NCBI GenBank assembly: GCA_028718575.1
Contig: JAQULN010000037.1
Location: 1 to 12,788, forward strand
Direction: 5' to 3'
Source: Candidatus Krumholzibacteriia bacterium
GTDB lineage: Bacteria; Krumholzibacteriota; Krumholzibacteriia; LZORAL124-64-63
DNA: 12,788 bases
The translations under genes and the position numbers were made by a program. This document shows positions 5,959 through 12,788 of this stretch, piece by piece; within the stretch, counting starts at the first letter, position 1; every line of letters begins with the position of its first letter. The notes under the pieces are model-generated. The model was not told the DNA's origin. It saw only the letters and a list, made by a program, of their open reading frames with translations, and made no database searches.

Positions 5959-6005
5959 CGCCGGCCGCCGTCCGGAGGTTGACACGGCACGTGCGGCGGC
6001 CGGCG
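5959..6005 (-). promoter_or_regulatory. 12-bp inverted repeat in the sigma-factor leader
   Basis: CGCCGGCCGCCG (5959-5970) and CGGCGGCCGGCG (5994-6005) are exact reverse complements around a 23-nt loop, which itself contains CACGGCACGTG (a 4-bp stem). In the transcript the hairpin ends about 40 nt before the ATG at 5919. It leaves the ribosome site free, so it may act on stability or as a protein or attenuation site. The role is unknown. Confidence 0.45.
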
Positions 6006-6011
6006 GCTGCC

Positions 6012-6059
6012 GACAACGCATACGCGCGCGAGTTCTATTTGTTAACACCTGTCTGCCAA
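6012..6059 (-). promoter_or_regulatory. Promoter region of the sigma operon
   Basis: Read on the minus strand, TTGGCA (6059-6054) is followed after 16 nt by TAGAAC (6037-6032), a fair housekeeping-type promoter. Overlapping it, AGAAC (6036-6032) and GTC (6014-6012) are spaced 17 nt apart. That loosely resembles the GAAC / GTC pattern of ECF promoters and would allow autoregulation. The first reading is the better supported. Confidence 0.4.
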
Positions 6060-6061
6060 TA

Positions 6062-6097
6062 AAACGGATCCCGGACCGAGAGCTCCGGGATCCGTTT
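6062..6097 (-). terminator. Intrinsic terminator of the M28 peptidase gene
   Basis: A perfect 14-bp stem pairs 6062-6075 with 6084-6097 around an 8-nt loop. Read leftward from the peptidase stop at 6126, the stem ends in TTTTATT (the four A at 6061-6064 and the bases before them). The T tail runs directly into the -35 element of the sigma operon promoter. Confidence 0.85.
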
Positions 6098-6125
6098 CAA
6101 TTCGCCGCTGCGCGCCGCCGGCGCG

Positions 6126-8609
6126 CTAGCGCACCAGCGTCAACTTCGTCGCCTTCAGCACCTCGCCGTCGAGTAGGATCTGCACGAGATAGATCCCGCT
6201 CGCCAGTTCGGGCGCCTGCCAGAGGACCTCACCACCGCCCGCCGGTAGCGGCGCTGCCAGCGGCCGGGCCACCTGGCGCCCGCGGGCGTCGAAGACCTTG
6301 ATCTCGGCGAAGCCGGCCTGCGGCAGCGCGAAGCCGAGCGTGGTTTGCGGGTTGAACGGGTTGGGATACGCCTGCAGGTGCGCCATTAGCGGCGGGACCG
6401 CTTCCACCGCAACGGAGCCGCGGCTGCAAACGATGACGATGTCATCCACGAGGGCCTCGACGAGGCTGCCCTGGCCGATGTCTTCGGCGATGAAGCGAAG
6501 TTGCATCTGGTCGGTCAGGGCGAGGCCGCTGCCGTCCAGTTCGAAGACGCCTTGCAGCCAGCCCCCGGTCGACGCCGTCAGGGTCTGCAGATTGACCCAG
6601 CTCGTGCCGCCGTTGTTGCTGATGTCCACGCGGAAGACGTCGTCCAGCGAGGTCGCCAGGACGTAGTAGCACCAGTAGCTGATCTCGGCCCAGACGGCGC
6701 CCGCCAGGTCGAAGACCGGCGAGAGCAGCGTCGTGTGACCGCCGTCGACATCCTCGGCGCCGGCCGACCCGCCCGGCACACCGTTGCCCGTCACGAAGCA
6801 GATCGTGCCGGGCGGCGGCGTGTGGTCTTCGCCGGGCTGGTAGGTCGTGGCCACGGGAGCGTCGCGCACCCAGAGGCCCGAGGTCGCGGTGTCCGAGGGC
6901 AGGCCGAGCGTCCAGCCGAGGTCTTCCTCGCCGTCGTCGTCCAGGACGATCTCTAGGCCGGGACGGAAAGCGTAGGTCTCAGCGGGCGCTACGTCGGGGC
7001 TGACCGCGGTGCGGCCCAGTTGATCGGCGGCCGACAGGTAGTACTCGACCAGGATGCCCGACGGTTGTGCGGGAATCGTGGCCAGGAAGACGTCCGGTTC
7101 GCCACTCGCGGTCAGCGCGACGGTCGTGAACGAACTGCCGCCCGACCGGTAGTGCAACTGCAAGGAGGCCGGGTCGAGGGGTTCAGCCGCGATGATGCGG
7201 CAGCTCACCTCGAAGGGCCCGTTTTGCTGGGAATGAGTCAGCGGGTCGTGGACGATCGCGATGCTGAACACGCGCGCGAGGGCTGCCGTGGCGGCGACCG
7301 CCGTGCGCACGTTGTCGTTCATGAACGCAACGTCGTTCACGCTGGGACCGATGATGTCGTTGACCGTGTGGATGTAGGGGCTGTACTGGCCGGAGTCCTC
7401 GAAAAAGAGGATCGCGCGGTAGCCGTTGTTCCAGAAGCTGGCGTGGTCGCTGCTCGCGCCGAAGGGGAGCGAACCGGTGACGGCCACGTGGTCGGGCACG
7501 TACAGCGTGATCACCTCGTCTATCAGGTCGCGCAGCGGCTGGCTGGACGCGTTGCTGATGATGTCGATGTCGGCGGCGTCGCCGGCGGCGCGGTAGCCGA
7601 GCATGTCCATGACCAGCGCGCCTACGATGTCCAGGCCGGCGGCGGCGGCCTCGCTGGCCCAGGCGGCGCTGCCGTAGAGGCCCTGCTCCTCGCCGCTGAA
7701 GGCGAGGAAGACGACCGAGTGTTCGAACTCGTAATCGGCCATGGCGCGGGCGGCCGCGAGCACGGCCACGGTGCCGGTGGCGTTGTCGTCGGCGCCGGGC
7801 GCTACCGCCGGGGTGCTGGTGATCGAATCGTAGTGGCCGCCGATGACCACGTATTTCTCGGGGGTGACGGTGCCGGGTTTGACGCAGACGACGTTGTCGT
7901 TCCAGGTATTGTAACTGTGCAAGGTGACGTCGGTGTAGCCGTAGGCGAGGAACTGGTCGCGCAACCAATAGCTCGCCAGCAAGCCGCCGTTCTGCTGGCT
8001 GTGGCGTGTGCCGAAGTCCTGCAGAATCTGCACTTGGTCCTGCAGCCAGCCTTGCGTCACGGTTTCGACCATGGCCGCAATGGCGGGATCGGCGCTGCGC
8101 AGCTTGTCCGGTGCGGGGCCTTCCCACGGGGTGCTCACGAAGCGCAAGGGGCGGCGGAAGACGCGTTGGATATCAGGCAAACAGGATAGGATGCGCTCTT
8201 CATCGTAGGGCATGCGCACGATCGCAAAGTCGCGTTCGCGGTGCAGGATCTGTGCGTCGTCGGCCAAGGGAGTGATCCGGTCGCCGGCGCCGACCTCGTA
8301 CTGGATAAGGACCTCGGTGGCGGGGTCGTCCTTGGCCACGATAACGTGAGCGATGCCCCAGGCCGTCAGGTCGGCCAGGTCGGCGTCGGTCAAAAACGCC
8401 AGGAAGCCGCCCGGGATCTCGGTCGCGAGTTCCAGTCCCGCGCCGGTCAACGACGGTCCATTCTCGCCGGCGGTGCGGATGTAGACGAGCGAGCGATCGA
8501 CCGTCGCGGGCGCGGCGGTCTGGAGAAGAGCGTCGGCGACCGGGACGCCGGGCGCCAGGGCGGCGCCGGCCAGAACCAGCACCAGGGCAAGAGCGGTCAG
8601 GCGTTGCAT
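6126..8609 (-). CDS. Secreted M28-family metallopeptidase with C-terminal FlgD/T9SS-like domain
   Basis: Predicted 827-residue secreted zinc aminopeptidase-type enzyme. In order: signal peptide (about 1-19, LTALALVLVLAGAALA), an N-terminal region of unknown fold (about 30-185), and the M28 peptidase domain (about 187-448). The M28 domain has the full metal and catalytic set: His259 and Asp261 (GGHYDS), Asp274 (GADDN), the Glu307-Glu308 pair (SGEEQG), Asp335 (MDMLGY) and His414 (YIHTVND). Next come an Ig-like segment (about 459-549), a jelly-roll/MAM-like segment (about 555-726), and a terminal domain (about 745-827) with AYPNPFNPQTT, FDARGRQV and ASGIYLVQI. That last domain resembles FlgD-Ig/type IX sorting tails and suggests export to the surface. 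The frame opens at 8822, but the ATG at 8609 has AGGAGG 4 nt before it and begins the signal peptide. It is a single gene with its own terminator, divergent from the hybrid kinase. Confidence 0.93.
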   Translation of the reverse strand: MQRLTALALVLVLAGAALAPGVPVADALLQTAAPATVDRSLVYIRTAGENGPSLTGAGLELATEIPGGFLAFLTDADLADLTAWGIAHVIVAKDDPATEVLIQYEVGAGDRITPLADDAQILHRERDFAIVRMPYDEERILSCLPDIQRVFRRPLRFVSTPWEGPAPDKLRSADPAIAAMVETVTQGWLQDQVQILQDFGTRHSQQNGGLLASYWLRDQFLAYGYTDVTLHSYNTWNDNVVCVKPGTVTPEKYVVIGGHYDSITSTPAVAPGADDNATGTVAVLAAARAMADYEFEHSVVFLAFSGEEQGLYGSAAWASEAAAAGLDIVGALVMDMLGYRAAGDAADIDIISNASSQPLRDLIDEVITLYVPDHVAVTGSLPFGASSDHASFWNNGYRAILFFEDSGQYSPYIHTVNDIIGPSVNDVAFMNDNVRTAVAATAALARVFSIAIVHDPLTHSQQNGPFEVSCRIIAAEPLDPASLQLHYRSGGSSFTTVALTASGEPDVFLATIPAQPSGILVEYYLSAADQLGRTAVSPDVAPAETYAFRPGLEIVLDDDGEEDLGWTLGLPSDTATSGLWVRDAPVATTYQPGEDHTPPPGTICFVTGNGVPGGSAGAEDVDGGHTTLLSPVFDLAGAVWAEISYWCYYVLATSLDDVFRVDISNNGGTSWVNLQTLTASTGGWLQGVFELDGSGLALTDQMQLRFIAEDIGQGSLVEALVDDIVIVCSRGSVAVEAVPPLMAHLQAYPNPFNPQTTLGFALPQAGFAEIKVFDARGRQVARPLAAPLPAGGGEVLWQAPELASGIYLVQILLDGEVLKATKLTLVR

Positions 8610-8842
8610 GATGCCTCCTGCAGTTGAACCATCGGCGGATAATCGCATTCTTGATGATAACATATCGCCGCCGCATGATCCATGCGCCAATCGCTGTTGA
8701 CCCGGAGCACGGTTTATTGACCGCCGAGCTGGAAACCGGCCATTGGGCAGAGGTGCGAGATCGCCGGCGTCGATCGCCGGACCGACGTTGCCGTCGCGTT
8801 GGATGATCATTATCTGTGGCATGTCCTCAGCCCGGAGTTGTC

Positions 8843-11800
8843 ATGGCGAATCTGAGGCGCGGCGCTCTGGTCCTGTTCGTACTGCTAGGAGCGCTGCACT
8901 GGCTCCTTAGCCCGATTCCGTTTGCCGTGGTGCTGGCGGCGGTTTTACTGCTTGTCGTGCTGCTCTTGCGGCGGCATGTACGGCGCGAAGAGGCGCTGCT
9001 GTGTCAGCTAGAGTGCGCGGGCGACCTGTACTCTCGCCACCGGCTCGACGGGACCTTCCTCTATGCCTCGACGGGTTTTCGCGCGCTCCTGGGGGTCGAC
9101 CCTGCCGCCTTGCCGGGGCAACGCCGAGTCCCCGGCTGGCGGGTCGCCGATACGGCGGCGCTGGCCGGCGCGCTGCGGCGGGCGGCCGCCGGCGAACAGC
9201 CGGTTTGCGCCGCCATCTCCCTGCGGCACACCGACGGGCGCACCCTCTGGCTCGAAGGGGTGGCGCGACGGGTCGCGGGCCTGAACGCGCGCGGCGGGCC
9301 GGAGATCGTCGTCATCGCCCGCGATGTGACCGCGCGGCGCCGCGCCGAGGCGCAGCACGCGCTGAACGAGCGCTGGCTGCGCCTGATCACCGAGAGCATG
9401 CAGGAAGTGCTCTGGCTGCGCGTCGGCAACGAATTGCAGTACATCAACTCGGCGTACGAGCGGGTGAGCGGCCTGCCGCGGGAGGTCCTGGCCAACGATG
9501 GACTGCGGGGCTGGCTGCCGTGGATACACCCCAAAGACCGCGACCGCATGCGGCTGGCACTGGATCAGGCCGTGCTGCACCACGAACCGCTGGACGAAGA
9601 GTTTCGGCTGGTGCGCCCGGACGGCCAGGTGCGCTGGCTCCACGCCCGCACGGTGCACGTCGAGACCGGTCCCGACGGCCAGCTCGAAACGGTGGGCGTG
9701 GCGGCCGATATCACCAGACGCCGTCAGGCCGAGGATACGCTGCGTGTTGCGGCGTCGCGCCAGCAATCGCTCTTCGAGACCGCGCACGTCGGCGTGACGA
9801 TCACCGATCTAGCCGGGACGCTGCTCTACGCCAATTCCAGCGCCGCGGCGCTGTTCGGCGCGGAGTCGGTCAAGGATCTGCTGGCGTTCGCGCGGCGGCA
9901 CGATGGGATCCGCTCGTTCTTCCGGGATCCGCAGGAGCGCGAGCAGTTCATCGCCGAGTTGACCGGCGGCAGCCGCGGGCGCGCTTCGCGGGTCATCGAT
10001 TTGCGCCGCCTCGACGGCAGGATCGTGAACATCCACGTTTCGTGCGGCGTGTCGGTCAATCCCGAGTCAGGCCGCACGGAACTGTTCACCATCCTGGACG
10101 ACGTGACCGGCGCCCTCGCGGCGCAGGCGGAACTGCGCCGCAGCGAGGAGAGCTACCGCCGTCTGGTGGATTTTCTGCCCGACGGCGTCCTGGTTCATGA
10201 CGGTAAAAAGGTGGTCTTCGGTAATCCGGCGTGCGACCGTTTGTTCGGCGTCGACGATCGTAACCTCCCGGGAACCAATCTGGCGACGATCGTGCCGCCG
10301 GAGAGTCTGGCCTACCTCGTCGCGGCGGCCGCGGCCAACGGCGGTGACGCGCGCGGTCCGGTGGAAATCTGGCTGCGGCGCCGCGACGGATCGCTCTTTC
10401 CGGCGTCGGTGGTCAGCTTACCGCTGACCGATGCGGCCGGTCCGCAAACCTTGACGGTCGTCAAGGACCTGACCCGCCTGCGGCGTTACGGCGAGGAGAT
10501 CGCCGCCCAGCAGGAGATCCTCAGCGCCCTGGTTGAGACCGTGCCCCTGGGTATTGTCGCCAAGGACCTCGACCGGGATCTGCGCTACGTGATCTGGAAC
10601 GCCTATATGGAGAGTGAACTGGGTTTGCCGAAAGAAGCAGTGCTGGGCCGCCGCGACGCCGACCTCTTCCAGCCGGAGTTCGCGGCGGCGATGCGCCGGC
10701 ACGATCAACAGGCGGCCGCGCGCGGGCAGCCGCAGGATCTCGGCGAGATTAGCCTGCTACTGGGGGACCGCCGGTTGGATCTGCACGTGGTCAACGTGCC
10801 GGTCCGTGACGCCGACGGCAAGATCGCCCGGGTGTTCAGTCTCGTGGAAAACGTCACGCGGCAGAAGCAACTGCTGGCCCGCCTGCAGCAGGCGAGCAAG
10901 ATGGAGGCGATCGGCCGGCTGGCGGGCGCGGTGGCGCACGACTTCAACAACATGCTGCAGGTAGTGCAGGGCTATACCGAATCGATCCAGCACGGCGTGC
11001 GCTCCGCCAACGGCTTTCAAGACGAAGCCGGCCTGGTGTTGACTGCCGTCAACCGCGCCCGCGATCTCGTGCAGCGCCTGTTGACGTACAGCCGCTACGA
11101 TGCCTTGCAGCCGAAGCTGGTGGATCTGAACCGCGTCGTCGATCAGGCGGCGGCCATGAGCCGCGGCGTCCTGCCGCCCGGTATCGAGCTGGCGGTACGC
11201 CAGGCGACCGATTTGCCGCTGATCTACGCCGATCCGCAACAGCTCGAGCAAGTGGTCTTGAATCTCGTTCTGAACTCACGCGACGCCCTACCCCAGGAAG
11301 GCCGGATCGAGATCGAGACGTCGCTGTGCGAATTGGATCGAGCGTTTTGCACCGCCAGGCCCTGGGCCAAGCCTGGACGCTACCTGCAGGTGACCGTGCG
11401 CGACAACGGCTGCGGCATCCATCCCGACGCGCGCGAGCACGTGTACGAGCCGTTCTACACGACCAAGGGATTCGGTTACGGCACGGGGCTGGGGCTGGCG
11501 ACGGCGTACAGCATCTGCAAGCAGCACCAGGGTTATATCGATTTCGAGAGTGAACTCGACGTCGGCACGGCGTTTCACATGTTCCTGCCGCTGCTGGTCA
11601 GCGAGCAGTTGCAGGAGCCGGAGTCCGTCGATGATCCGCCCGCCGTCTCGGGCCGCGGCGAACTGGTGCTGCTGGTCGAAGACGACGACATGGTGCGCAG
11701 CCTGACGCGGCATGTGCTCGAGCATGCCGGCTACCAGGTGCTCGAGGCGCGCGACGGCGAAGATGCCATGGAGGTTTTCATGGCGCATGCCGCCGAAGTG

Positions 11801-12034
11801 CAACTGCTGATCCTGGACGTGGTGATGCCGCGCATGGATGGCCGCGCCCTCTATGACAACATCAGCGAGTTACGGCCGGGCGTGCCCGTCCTGTTTTGCA
11901 GCAGCTACAGCGCGGACCTCCTGGAGTCGGAGTACATGCTGCGGGTTGGCGGCCTGCTCCTGGCCAAACCGTACCGCGCGGTCGAGCTGCTGCGGCGAGT
12001 GCGAACCATGCTCGATCGCAACGGCGAATCGTAG
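8843..12034 (+). CDS. Membrane-anchored hybrid histidine kinase with five PAS domains and receiver
   Basis: Predicted 1063-residue sensor kinase. Two adjoining hydrophobic helices near the N-terminus (about 7-23 and 26-43) have almost no periplasmic loop, so sensing is probably in the cytosol or membrane. Five PAS-like domains follow (about 53-169, 177-297, 306-427, 436-547 and 556-676). Next is a dimerisation region of the GRLAGAVAHDFNN type with phosphorylated His699 (codon 10937-10939). The ATPase domain has an N-box (NLVLNSRDAL, Asn811), DNGCG (854-858) and GTGLGL (880-885). The C-terminal receiver has Asp947-Asp948, phosphoacceptor Asp992 (codon 11816-11818), Ser1020 and Lys1042. A GTG in frame at 8816 is possible, but the ATG at 8843 has GGAG 5 nt upstream. 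No DNA-binding regulator lies nearby; the phosphate may pass through the receiver to an unlinked protein. An outer-membrane protein gene follows after 204 bp. Confidence 0.93.
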   Translation: MANLRRGALVLFVLLGALHWLLSPIPFAVVLAAVLLLVVLLLRRHVRREEALLCQLECAGDLYSRHRLDGTFLYASTGFRALLGVDPAALPGQRRVPGWRVADTAALAGALRRAAAGEQPVCAAISLRHTDGRTLWLEGVARRVAGLNARGGPEIVVIARDVTARRRAEAQHALNERWLRLITESMQEVLWLRVGNELQYINSAYERVSGLPREVLANDGLRGWLPWIHPKDRDRMRLALDQAVLHHEPLDEEFRLVRPDGQVRWLHARTVHVETGPDGQLETVGVAADITRRRQAEDTLRVAASRQQSLFETAHVGVTITDLAGTLLYANSSAAALFGAESVKDLLAFARRHDGIRSFFRDPQEREQFIAELTGGSRGRASRVIDLRRLDGRIVNIHVSCGVSVNPESGRTELFTILDDVTGALAAQAELRRSEESYRRLVDFLPDGVLVHDGKKVVFGNPACDRLFGVDDRNLPGTNLATIVPPESLAYLVAAAAANGGDARGPVEIWLRRRDGSLFPASVVSLPLTDAAGPQTLTVVKDLTRLRRYGEEIAAQQEILSALVETVPLGIVAKDLDRDLRYVIWNAYMESELGLPKEAVLGRRDADLFQPEFAAAMRRHDQQAAARGQPQDLGEISLLLGDRRLDLHVVNVPVRDADGKIARVFSLVENVTRQKQLLARLQQASKMEAIGRLAGAVAHDFNNMLQVVQGYTESIQHGVRSANGFQDEAGLVLTAVNRARDLVQRLLTYSRYDALQPKLVDLNRVVDQAAAMSRGVLPPGIELAVRQATDLPLIYADPQQLEQVVLNLVLNSRDALPQEGRIEIETSLCELDRAFCTARPWAKPGRYLQVTVRDNGCGIHPDAREHVYEPFYTTKGFGYGTGLGLATAYSICKQHQGYIDFESELDVGTAFHMFLPLLVSEQLQEPESVDDPPAVSGRGELVLLVEDDDMVRSLTRHVLEHAGYQVLEARDGEDAMEVFMAHAAEVQLLILDVVMPRMDGRALYDNISELRPGVPVLFCSSYSADLLESEYMLRVGGLLLAKPYRAVELLRRVRTMLDRNGES

Positions 12035-12158
12035 CGAAGTCGTCGCGACGCGACGCCTCCGGGACACGGCATGTCCATCGCAGTGGACAGCCGCGCGGCG
12101 GCCGCAGGCTGTTCGCGGGTTCCAGAGCGTTGATTTCGTTGGTATTGAACGAACCGGC

Positions 12159-12216
12159 GTGCGGCCGCCGGCTGGCACCGGTCCTGCAACGATGGGCTCA
12201 TCGCCGCCGGCCGCAC
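12159..12216 (+). promoter_or_regulatory. Nested inverted repeat in the leader of the outer-membrane gene
   Basis: GTGCGGCCG (12159-12167) pairs exactly with CGGCCGCAC (12208-12216). Within the loop, CGATG-GGCT-CATCG (12190-12203) forms a 5-bp hairpin. It lies just before the ribosome site of the gene at 12239 and has no T tract. It may be an mRNA leader structure. I see no convincing promoter in 12035-12238. Confidence 0.35.
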
Positions 12217-12238
12217 CCGGCGCGGAAAGGAGCTGACC

Positions 12239-12788
12239 ATGCGCGCACGCATGTTGCCATTGTTCGTGTTGGCACTGATCGCAGCGGAGATCGCCGTGGC
12301 GCAACCGCGAACCGGTCCTGGCGTTTACCGGCGAACTTCGTCCTACACCGCGCCCTCGCCCTACCAGTTCGTGGTGGAGGGCGGCGCGGCCGAACCGTTC
12401 GGCGATCTGGGGGAAGATTTCGCGGGCACCGAGCGAGGCCTCGGCGCCGGCACCGGCTACGAACTCGGCGCGCGCCTGCGGTACTTCGCCACCGAGACGC
12501 TGGCCGTCGGACCGAGCTTCCACTACGCGAATTTCGGCGACTGGGAGGGAGTCTTCTACGACAACGACATCGAAGTCGCCTACGCCGTCAGGACGTCGGT
12601 TTTTCGCTACGGTGTGGATGTCCAACAGTTCTTGACCGCGAACCGCGCCGGGCTGCGTCCTTACGTGACAGTCGGAGTCGCCCTCTGCCACAATCGTTAC
12701 CAGGACTGGGACCAGGATTTCGGCGTGTTCGAGAGCAATTCGACCAACTTGGCCGTCGGCGCCGGCGCTGGCTTGGCCGTCGGTCCCG
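12239..12788 (+). CDS. Outer-membrane beta-barrel-like protein (N-terminal part, cut by window end)
   Basis: An open frame of 183 codons runs off the right end. The ATG at 12239 has AAAGGAG 6 nt before it. The product begins with a signal peptide (MRARMLPLFVLALIAAEIAVA, cleavage before Gln22). Alternating, aromatic- and glycine-rich strands follow, typical of an outer-membrane beta-barrel: QFVVEGGAAEPFGDLG, YELGARLRYFATETLAVGPSFHY, VFRYGVDVQQFL, LRPYVTVGVALCHNRY, and NLAVGAGAGLAVGP at the edge. The pattern suits a porin- or OmpA-barrel-like protein; the exact family cannot be named from this part. It follows the hybrid kinase by 204 bp in the same direction and could be a separate transcript. 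Confidence 0.75.
   Translation, partial: MRARMLPLFVLALIAAEIAVAQPRTGPGVYRRTSSYTAPSPYQFVVEGGAAEPFGDLGEDFAGTERGLGAGTGYELGARLRYFATETLAVGPSFHYANFGDWEGVFYDNDIEVAYAVRTSVFRYGVDVQQFLTANRAGLRPYVTVGVALCHNRYQDWDQDFGVFESNSTNLAVGAGAGLAVGP

Noticed and set aside
4460..5982. Two open frames of 330 and 338 codons on the plus strand (4460-5452 and 4966-5982)
   Set aside because: Both are antisense to the sigma, anti-sigma and DUF4097 genes, rich in Arg, Ala and Pro, and show no recognisable motif.
7020..8189. 389-codon open frame on the plus strand
   Set aside because: It lies wholly antisense to the M28 peptidase catalytic region, whose residues are all intact. It is a GC-bias mirror frame with no domain or ribosome site.
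8816..8842. GTG start for the hybrid kinase at 8816
   Set aside because: Adds nine residues before the membrane helices and has no purine-rich site. The ATG at 8843 has GGAG at good spacing.

Overview
The window is GC-rich (my impression is roughly two thirds G+C; not computed) and carries compact bacterial genes with clear Shine-Dalgarno sites. Several protein styles occur together: a secreted peptidase ending in a FlgD-like/type IX-like C-terminal domain (YPNPFNPQTT motif), a PD40 beta-propeller lipid- or periplasm-type protein, a DUF4097 protein behind an ECF sigma factor, and a hybrid kinase with many PAS domains. This mix is typical of uncultured lineages of the FCB superphylum and its neighbours (Krumholzibacteriota-, Eisenbacteria- or Latescibacterota-like). 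That placement is inference only; no single gene here fixes the phylum.

Layout. 17-658 (-): endonuclease III (nth). 756-987 (+): a strong sigma70-type promoter, tRNA-Lys(CUU) and its intrinsic terminator. 1021-2028 (-): exported PD40/TolB-like beta-propeller protein. 2029-2465: a 437-bp divergent intergenic region with a promoter for the propeller gene, a 13-bp palindrome and a stem-loop-rich leader before 2466-2873 (+), a stand-alone receiver protein whose phosphoacceptor Asp is replaced by Glu. 3052-3348 and 3401-3628 (+): a small lipoprotein-like gene and a small two-helix membrane protein gene, probably one operon. 3683-3848: a nested-palindrome, MITE-like element with 36-nt arms, lying between convergent genes.

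5919 down to 3844 (-): a three-gene operon of ECF sigma factor, membrane anti-sigma-like protein without a zinc-binding motif, and an exported DUF4097 repeat protein. The sigma and anti-sigma genes overlap by ATGA. Its promoter abuts the terminator of the next gene. 6126-8609 (-): a large secreted multidomain M28 metallopeptidase. 8843-12034 (+): a membrane-anchored hybrid histidine kinase with five PAS domains and a C-terminal receiver. 12239-12788 (+): the start of an outer-membrane beta-barrel-like protein that runs off the window.

How the genes may work together. The theme is envelope and signal transduction: an ECF sigma with its membrane regulator and a DUF4097 partner, a multi-input kinase divergent from a secreted peptidase and upstream of an outer-membrane protein, and an apparently phosphorylation-independent receiver. 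I see no complete, clearly new defence or biosynthetic system. The best novelty candidates are the palindromic element at 3683-3848, the Glu-substituted receiver with its structured leader, and the zinc-finger-less ECF/DUF4097 operon.
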